From positions 1-11,665 of the forward strand of contig DASQGO010000118.1 in assembly GCA_035632555.1 (NCBI GenBank): a DNA stretch of 11,665 nucleotides, read 5' to 3'. This DNA comes from 2-02-FULL-62-14 sp035632555. GTDB lineage: Bacteria > Nitrospirota > Nitrospiria > Nitrospirales > Nitrospiraceae. Below, in pieces: positions 7,788-11,665 of the stretch (position 1 is the first letter of the stretch; each line of letters opens with the position of its first letter). Under the pieces are notes generated by a model that saw nothing but the letters and a program-made list of their open reading frames with translations, made no database searches and was not told the DNA's origin. The position numbers were made by a program, and so were the translations under genes.

Positions 7788-8979
7788 AGATTCGTTTGCC
7801 GAGAATTTGATTGAGGAGATCCAGCAGACGGTCGATCTCAGCCTGCGTGATCACCAGCGGCGGCACGAAACGCAGCACCCGATCCGCCGTGCAGTTGATC
7901 AGCAGGCCCCGAGCGAGGCAGTCGGTCACGACGGACTTGCCGTCCACCGTCAGCTCCATCCCCTGCAGCAGGCCGAGCCCGCGCACTTCCTTCACGATCG
8001 GCAGACGATCCTTCAGATCCTGCAGTCCGTGGGCAAGGTATTCGCCCATGCGCCGGCCATGCTGCAGCACCCGGCCTTCCAGCAGTGTGCGCAGGACAGC
8101 CAGGCCCGCGGCGCAGCTGACTGGATTGCCGCCGAACGTGGACGCATGGGTGCCCGGCTCGAATGCCGCCGCGGCGGCCTCGGTGGCGAGACAGGCGCCG
8201 ATGGGCAGCCCGCCTCCGAGCCCCTTGCCGAGTGTCATGACGTCCGGCGCGACGCCGAGCTGCTCATACGCAAACAGCGTGCCGGTTCGCCCCACACCGG
8301 TCTGCACTTCGTCGAAGATCAGGAGAATGTCCCGCTGGCGGCAGAGTTCCTGGAGTCCCTTGAGGTAGGACTTGTCCGCGACCCGCACGCCGCCTTCGCC
8401 CTGGACCGGTTCCAGCAGGATGGCGGCGGTTTTGCTGCCGACAGCCTGCTCGACGGCCGAAAGATTATTGAACGGCACGTAGGTAAAACCCGGCAGGAGC
8501 GGCTCGAAGCCCTTCTGCACCTTTTCCTGGCCGGTGGCCGTGAGTGTCGCCATGGTCCGGCCGTGGAACGACTGGAGCATGGTGATGATCTCGTAGCGCT
8601 CAGCCCCGTATTTCTGATGCGCGTAGCGTCGGGCCAGCTTGATGGCCGTCTCGTTGGCTTCCGCGCCGCTGTTGCAGAAGAACACTTTTTTCGCGAACGA
8701 ATGCTCGACCAGCATCTTGGCCAGCCTGGTCTGCGGTTCGGTGTAGTACAGATTGGAGGCGTGCAGCAGATGCTGGGCCTGTTTCTGGATCGCCGCGACC
8801 AGGTCCGGATGGCCGTGCCCGAGCACGTTCACCGCGATGCCCGCGACAAAATCCAGGTACTCCCGCCCTTCCAGGTCGTAGACCTTGCTCCCCCGCCCCC
8901 GCACGATGGAGATCGGCGAGCGGGCATAGGTATTCATCAAATACCGGTCGGCGTCCTGTCTTAATTCTTCTGTCGGCAT
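7786..8979 (-). CDS. argD: Acetylornithine aminotransferase
   Basis: This PLP enzyme of the class-III aminotransferase family interconverts N-acetylglutamate semialdehyde and N-acetylornithine. In some bacteria ArgD also performs the N-succinyl-diaminopimelate (DapC) step of lysine synthesis, which would fit its place ahead of lysine genes here; that is inference. The protein has 397 residues. Motifs are NSGAEAN at 103-109 (PLP phosphate), SFHGRT at 137-142, EPVQGEGG at 190-197, DEVQTGVGRTG at 223-233 with the PLP-binding aspartate, the Schiff-base lysine K252 in LGKGLGGG, and STFGGNP at 280-286. The ATG at 8979 (MPTEELRQ) has GGTGGGA upstream and matches the family N-terminus. A GTG at 9018 would add 13 residues but has no ribosome binding site. 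It is the first gene of the minus-strand operon. Confidence 0.96.
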   Translation of the reverse strand: MPTEELRQDADRYLMNTYARSPISIVRGRGSKVYDLEGREYLDFVAGIAVNVLGHGHPDLVAAIQKQAQHLLHASNLYYTEPQTRLAKMLVEHSFAKKVFFCNSGAEANETAIKLARRYAHQKYGAERYEIITMLQSFHGRTMATLTATGQEKVQKGFEPLLPGFTYVPFNNLSAVEQAVGSKTAAILLEPVQGEGGVRVADKSYLKGLQELCRQRDILLIFDEVQTGVGRTGTLFAYEQLGVAPDVMTLGKGLGGGLPIGACLATEAAAAAFEPGTHASTFGGNPVSCAAGLAVLRTLLEGRVLQHGRRMGEYLAHGLQDLKDRLPIVKEVRGLGLLQGMELTVDGKSVVTDCLARGLLINCTADRVLRFVPPLVITQAEIDRLLDLLNQILGKRI

Positions 8980-9008
8980 GGCTTTCCCACCATCGAATGA
9001 ATTTTCAA

Positions 9009-9037
9009 AACGTAACACATCGTCAGCATGAACGCAA
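9009..9037 (-). promoter_or_regulatory. Candidate promoter of the arg-lys operon
   Basis: Reading the minus strand, TTGCGT (9037-9032) is followed after 17 nt by TACGTT (9014-9009), preceded by a TGT that resembles an extended -10. Each hexamer matches the sigma-70 consensus at only three of six positions. The position is good: transcription would start near 9002, giving a leader of about 22 nt that includes the argD ribosome binding site. I see no leader peptide, attenuator or clear ArgR box between here and argD. Confidence 0.28.
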
Positions 9038-9092
9038 CAGAACGGAGCGCCCTATCTACTGATCAGCATTGAAGAAATTCGCTCTTCGGACC

Positions 9093-9121
9093 TTGAGCCG
9101 GCACCGGCGGAGTGTTATAAG
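9093..9121 (+). promoter_or_regulatory. Sigma-70-type promoter of the zinc-ribbon gene, possibly leaderless
   Basis: TTGAGC (9093-9098) and TATAAG (9116-9121) are separated by exactly 17 nt, and a TGT directly before TATAAG makes an extended -10. Transcription would begin near 9128, about 2 nt before the ATG at 9130. There is no Shine-Dalgarno sequence before that ATG. The spacer holds a short inverted repeat, GCCGG-CA-CCGGC (9097-9108), which could be an operator or just GC-rich sequence. Confidence 0.55.
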
Positions 9122-9129
9122 ACCAGCGC

Positions 9130-9747
9130 ATGAAACCCTGCCCCAAATGTGAGCAGCCGAATCCAGACGACGCCAATTTCTGCGGACAGTGCGGGGCGAC
9201 ATTTCCCACCGCCGAGTCTTCCCCGTCGATAACCGACGATGAACTGTGGCGCGCGTTCATCGGCCCAAATGCAGACCGCTATTTGGAGCAGTTCAAAAAA
9301 TTCGCCTTCACCGGAGCGCCGCGCTTCAATCTGACGTGGCACTGGCCGGCATTCCTGTTCATGCCCTTTCTCTGGTTCCTTTACCGCAAGATGTATCTCT
9401 ACGCCTTTGTGTATGCGGTGGGGCCGGCCGTCTCGACGTTTCTGACCAACGATCTCATGGTCGGTCTCGTGTGGAGCATCATGGCCGCGGTGAGCGCCAA
9501 CTACGTCTACTACTGGCACGTGCGCGAGGAAGTGGGCGAGATCAAGAAAAAACCCTGGCTGAGCAGTGCGGCGCAGGAACAGGCGATCCAGGATGCCGGT
9601 GGTGTGCAGCCCTATGTGATCGGAGTCGGCGTGGTTCTCTATGCGATCTTTTTCGCGGCCCTGTTCCAAGCGATCCAAGAGGGATCGCTGGACGGGGGAA
9701 AATTGCCCCCGGCCCGTCCGAAGCCGTCATCGCAACGCAGTCTGTGA
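9130..9747 (+). CDS. Zinc-ribbon membrane protein with DUF2628-type domain
   Basis: The 205-residue protein opens with a four-cysteine zinc ribbon (C4, C7, C18, C21; CPKC at 4-7 and CGQCG at 18-22). A polar linker leads to an amphipathic segment at about 37-60. The segment at 70-90, with WHWPAFLFMPFLWFLYRKMY, is typical of DUF2628, a family of small bacterial membrane proteins of unknown function. Likely membrane spans are about 74-104 (possibly two short helices), 108-128 and 161-180; the tail is Pro/Lys-rich. The ribbon probably stays in the cytoplasm. The ATG is set by the zinc ribbon beginning immediately after it, and no ribosome binding site is visible. It diverges from argD across 150 nt and shows no functional link to its neighbours. 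The domain call is fairly secure; the function is unknown. Confidence 0.82.
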   Translation: MKPCPKCEQPNPDDANFCGQCGATFPTAESSPSITDDELWRAFIGPNADRYLEQFKKFAFTGAPRFNLTWHWPAFLFMPFLWFLYRKMYLYAFVYAVGPAVSTFLTNDLMVGLVWSIMAAVSANYVYYWHVREEVGEIKKKPWLSSAAQEQAIQDAGGVQPYVIGVGVVLYAIFFAALFQAIQEGSLDGGKLPPARPKPSSQRSL

Positions 9748-9760
9748 TGCAGGTGACGGA

Positions 9761-9790
9761 TTGCAACCGGTTCCGTGGATTGCGTATCCT
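9761..9790 (+). promoter_or_regulatory. Candidate gpmA promoter
   Basis: TTGCAA (9761-9766) and TATCCT (9785-9790) each match the sigma-70 consensus at four of six positions, with an 18-nt spacer. Transcription would start near 9797, leaving a leader of about 22 nt that holds the strong ribosome binding site. No terminator is visible between the zinc-ribbon gene and gpmA, so read-through is also possible. Confidence 0.35.
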
Positions 9791-9803
9791 GTGCGCGGTT
9801 TAT

Positions 9804-9810
9804 GGAGGAG
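9804..9810 (+). promoter_or_regulatory. gpmA ribosome binding site
   Basis: GGAGGAG is 8 nt from the ATG at 9819 and 5 nt from an in-frame TTG at 9816. The ATG gives the usual MAKLVLLRHG family start and the better spacing, so it is preferred. Confidence 0.75.
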
Positions 9811-9818
9811 CCTGATTG

Positions 9819-10424
9819 ATGGCGAAGCTCGTGTTGCTGCGGCACGGCGAATCCCAATGGAACCTTGAAAACCGGTTCACCGGTTGGGTGGACGTGCCGC
9901 TTTCGCCCAAGGGCGAGCAGGAAGCCAGGGCAGCCGGCCAGAAGCTGTCCGGTACGAAGTTCAATCGGGCCTATACCTCCGTGCTGAAGCGCGCGATCGA
10001 TACGCTGGCGATCGTGCTTGAGGTGATCGGTCAAACCGGTGTTCCCGTTGAAAAAGACAAGGCGCTCAACGAACGCATGTATGGGGAACTGCAAGGGTTG
10101 AACAAGGCCGAAACGGCGCAGAAATACGGCGAGCAGCAGGTGAAGATCTGGCGACGCAGCTATGATGTCAGTCCGCCGGGCGGCGAGAGCCTGAAAGACA
10201 CCGCCGACCGCGTGCTGCCCTACTACGAACGGCACATCCGGCCGCAGATACTGGCCGGCCAAAATATTCTCATTGCCGCGCACGGCAACAGCCTGCGCGC
10301 GCTGGTGATGCAATTGGACAAGCTGTCCCGGGAAGCCGTGCTGGAATTGAACATTCCGACCGGTGCGCCGTTGCTCTACGAGTTCGATAAGGACGGGCAG
10401 GTTCTCAGTCACCGCTATCTGTGA
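9819..10424 (+). CDS. gpmA: 2,3-bisphosphoglycerate-dependent phosphoglycerate mutase, short form
   Basis: This enzyme interconverts 3- and 2-phosphoglycerate in glycolysis and gluconeogenesis through a phosphohistidine intermediate. LVLLRHGES at 4-12 carries the phosphorylated H9. R58 (VLKRA), E85 (LNERMYGELQG) and H155 (AAHGNSLR) complete the catalytic set. ENRFTGWVDVPLS at 18-29 and PPGGESLKDT at 119-128 are typical of dPGM rather than of generic phosphatases in the histidine phosphatase superfamily. At 201 residues it lacks the roughly 25-residue segment that E. coli-type GpmA has between the GGESL region and the second catalytic histidine, as in other short bacterial forms. It converges on the gene to its right with 12 nt between stop codons. 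Confidence 0.93.
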   Translation: MAKLVLLRHGESQWNLENRFTGWVDVPLSPKGEQEARAAGQKLSGTKFNRAYTSVLKRAIDTLAIVLEVIGQTGVPVEKDKALNERMYGELQGLNKAETAQKYGEQQVKIWRRSYDVSPPGGESLKDTADRVLPYYERHIRPQILAGQNILIAAHGNSLRALVMQLDKLSREAVLELNIPTGAPLLYEFDKDGQVLSHRYL

Positions 10425-10436
10425 GTTTGAAAGCCG

Positions 10437-10934
10437 CTAGTCGGTAATTTCCAATCCCTCAACCGGCTCTCCCAGTTCATCCACAGGCACCAGATCAATC
10501 ATCAGCGCCAGCAGCTTCAGACGGTCTTCCGGCTCGATGATGGACTCTGCTTCCAGAAATCCGGCGGCCTCGGTCGCGATGGCTGTAGGATTGCCGCCTT
10601 CACGCGCCAGGCTTCCATACAAGCGCCGTCGCTGAGCCAACTCGGCTGGATAACTGTCGAGGTCCTGCTGCCGGAGACCCAGTTCAGACACCCAGGCATC
10701 GTTGACGCGCTGCATGAGCGCCTCCCACACGCGGTCGCGGTTCGCGTCAGACAATCCTGCATCGAGCGCCGACCAGGCCCAGAAGAGGCCCAGCGACAAC
10801 AGCTCGCGAAGGATCTGATCGCCCCGCTCGTGGGAAACGGACAGGCCATAATCCTCCAGCGCGGCCCCGGAGAGGGCGCGGGAGATAATCGCATAGAAAT
10901 TTTGCGCAGCGTCGGCCGGCGTCAGGCGCGGCAT
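10437..10934 (-). CDS. Unrecognised 165-residue soluble protein
   Basis: I do not recognise this protein. It has no signal peptide, membrane segment, Cys cluster or nucleotide-binding motif. Helix-favouring composition dominates from about residue 6 to 150, with aromatic residues concentrated at 48-56 (LGLFWAWSAL) and near 70-82. The C-terminal 20 residues are acidic and Pro-containing. It looks like a small cytoplasmic all-helical protein. The ATG at 10934 has GAGG at about 7-nt spacing, which supports real translation, and the frame is uninterrupted. It is transcribed alone, divergent from the beta-barrel gene across 122 nt and convergent with gpmA. Overlapping frames on the same stretch are less convincing. 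It may be lineage-restricted. Confidence 0.72.
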   Translation of the reverse strand: MPRLTPADAAQNFYAIISRALSGAALEDYGLSVSHERGDQILRELLSLGLFWAWSALDAGLSDANRDRVWEALMQRVNDAWVSELGLRQQDLDSYPAELAQRRRLYGSLAREGGNPTAIATEAAGFLEAESIIEPEDRLKLLALMIDLVPVDELGEPVEGLEITD

Positions 10935-10957
10935 GGGTGATCCTCAAAAACTGGCGC

Positions 10958-10987
10958 AGCATAACGCAACCAATGGCTTCCGGTCAC
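10958..10987 (-). promoter_or_regulatory. Candidate promoter of the 165-residue protein gene
   Basis: On the minus strand, GTGACC (10987-10982) and TATGCT (10963-10958) are 18 nt apart, each with four of six consensus matches. The start would be near 10951, about 16 nt before the ATG. Its -35 box lies one base from the -35 box of the opposing promoter. Confidence 0.3.
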
Positions 10988-10988
10988 C

Positions 10989-11017
10989 TTGTCGGTCTGT
11001 AGATCGTGTGATATACA
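10989..11017 (+). promoter_or_regulatory. Candidate promoter of the beta-barrel protein gene
   Basis: TTGTCG (10989-10994) and TATACA (11012-11017) are 17 nt apart, each with four of six sigma-70 matches. Transcription would begin near 11024, giving a leader of about 33 nt that contains AGGAGGA at 11043-11049, 7 nt before the ATG at 11057. Confidence 0.42.
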
Positions 11018-11056
11018 GTCGCTCAGGGGTTGTACTGCACGCAGGAGGACACGTAA

Positions 11057-11599
11057 ATGGAGAGAGGGAAGATTCGCGTCGGCGTGGCCATGCTGATACT
11101 GGCACTCGTGACGGGCAGTTGGGAGTATGCACAGGCGGAAGAAAAAGGCTGGGGCTTTGGCACCGATGTGGGGTTCATCACCGGAACGACGAACAACACG
11201 GTGTTTGCGCTCAATTTCCAGGCCGACTACTACGTCGCCAGGGAGTTTTCGATCGGGCCGATGTTTCAATGGGTGCCGGCCGGTGATCTGAAGCAATATG
11301 CTTTTGCTGGCGTGGCCCGCTATCACTACCAGATCAACGATCGTTTCAACATCGTGCCTTTTGCTGGCATCGGGTTCATTCACGCGGATCTGGACACCGT
11401 TCGAAACGGCGTCCTCATTGATCGCAACGATACCAGCCACTACATTCCCATCGGGATATCGTTCGAATACCAGGCCACGCCGAGGCTCGCGTTCTCGAAT
11501 ACAATCATGGTCAACCTGCACGACATCAATATGTCCCCCTCGTTGCCAAGGGACACGACCAGCGTCTCGGTCCTGTTCGGGATGCGCTTCGGACCATAA
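11057..11599 (+). CDS. Secreted small outer-membrane beta-barrel protein
   Basis: The 180-residue precursor has a Sec signal peptide: a basic start (MERGKIR), a hydrophobic core at about 8-20 and a probable signal peptidase I site after AQA at 27. The mature part alternates hydrophobic and polar residues with many Phe, Tyr and Gly. By eye there are eight strand candidates (about 31-40, 48-59, 64-72, 81-92, 98-109, 127-139, 143-154, 168-178), which suggests an eight-stranded barrel of the OmpX/opacity-protein kind. The last strand ends FGMRFGP rather than with a terminal Phe, a small departure from the usual BAM signal. AGGAGGA at 11043-11049 supports the ATG. It is a single-gene unit closed by the terminator at 11619-11658. 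The specific function is not evident. Confidence 0.8.
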   Translation: MERGKIRVGVAMLILALVTGSWEYAQAEEKGWGFGTDVGFITGTTNNTVFALNFQADYYVAREFSIGPMFQWVPAGDLKQYAFAGVARYHYQINDRFNIVPFAGIGFIHADLDTVRNGVLIDRNDTSHYIPIGISFEYQATPRLAFSNTIMVNLHDINMSPSLPRDTTSVSVLFGMRFGP

Positions 11600-11618
11600 A
11601 TACCTGGAAGAAGGAAAC

Positions 11619-11658
11619 AAAAAGGCCGGAACGGTCATGAACCCGTTCCGGCCTTTTT
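11619..11658 (+). terminator. Strong intrinsic terminator, potentially bidirectional
   Basis: A perfect 16-bp inverted repeat (11619-11634 with 11643-11658) surrounds an 8-nt loop. The GC-rich part of the stem is 11 bp (GGCCGGAACGG). Five T residues follow on the plus strand, and five A residues precede the stem and serve as a T tract for the minus strand. It lies 20 nt after the stop codon of the beta-barrel gene. Confidence 0.93.
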
Positions 11659-11665
11659 CTGCCAG

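Noticed and set aside
7807..8964. 385-codon plus-strand open frame opposite argD
   Set aside because: Shadow of argD, which has all its aminotransferase motifs; no start signal or domain.
8998..9007. TGAATTTTCA as a possible ArgR operator upstream of argD
   Set aside because: The TGAA/TTCA arms are only 2 nt apart instead of the 6 nt of the E. coli ARG box, and the flanks do not extend the symmetry.
8980..9018. GTG start extending ArgD by 13 residues
   Set aside because: There is no ribosome binding site before it, and the family N-terminus matches the ATG at 8979.
10425..10436. Terminator between the convergent gpmA and 165-residue protein genes
   Set aside because: The 12-nt gap has no GC-rich stem followed by a T run on either strand; only a trivial short inverted repeat is visible nearby.
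1..11665. Defence system, mobile element, phage, CRISPR array or biosynthetic cluster of a new kind
   Set aside because: No transposase, integrase, repeat-spacer array, toxin-antitoxin pair or nuclease/helicase gene was found; the content is mainly conserved metabolism.

Overview
This is a GC-rich bacterial chromosomal window dominated by amino-acid biosynthesis. The gene order argD-argF-argG-argH, a small lipoprotein gene, then lysA-dapF-dapA-dapB, together with a Gram-negative lipoprotein and an outer-membrane beta-barrel gene, fits the Nitrospira group (phylum Nitrospirota). That assignment rests on remembered synteny and general composition, not on a search, so it is an inference.

Layout. 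From about 8979 down to position 1, nine genes lie on the minus strand in a very tight array. Reading in the direction of transcription: argD, argF, argG and argH (acetylornithine aminotransferase and the three steps from ornithine to arginine), a small LptM-like lipoprotein gene, then lysA, dapF, dapA and dapB (four lysine/diaminopimelate genes; dapB runs off the left edge, probably missing only about ten codons). Junctions are 9 nt, a 4-nt ATGA overlap, 10 nt, a 4-nt ATGA overlap, 11 nt, a 1-nt TAATG overlap, 10 nt and finally 63 nt. This suggests one translationally coupled arginine-lysine operon, driven from the 150-nt divergent region at 8980-9129.

To the right lie unrelated short units. 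A plus-strand gene encodes a zinc-ribbon membrane protein of the DUF2628 type, whose predicted promoter sits so close to the ATG that its mRNA may be leaderless. Next is a short-form cofactor-dependent phosphoglycerate mutase (gpmA) with a strong ribosome binding site. Converging on gpmA from the minus strand is an unrecognised 165-aa helical protein gene. Divergent from that gene is a gene for a secreted small outer-membrane beta-barrel protein. The window closes with a strong intrinsic terminator.

There is no gene-free stretch longer than 300 bases; the largest non-coding gaps are 8980-9129 and 10935-11056, and both are described as promoter regions. I see no tRNA or rRNA gene, IS element, CRISPR array, phage gene or obvious defence system. 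The window is mostly ordinary housekeeping sequence. The points most worth following are the lipoprotein embedded between the arginine and lysine halves, the fused arginine-lysine organisation, the Arg- and Lys-rich protein termini at the gene junctions, and the apparent leaderless promoter.
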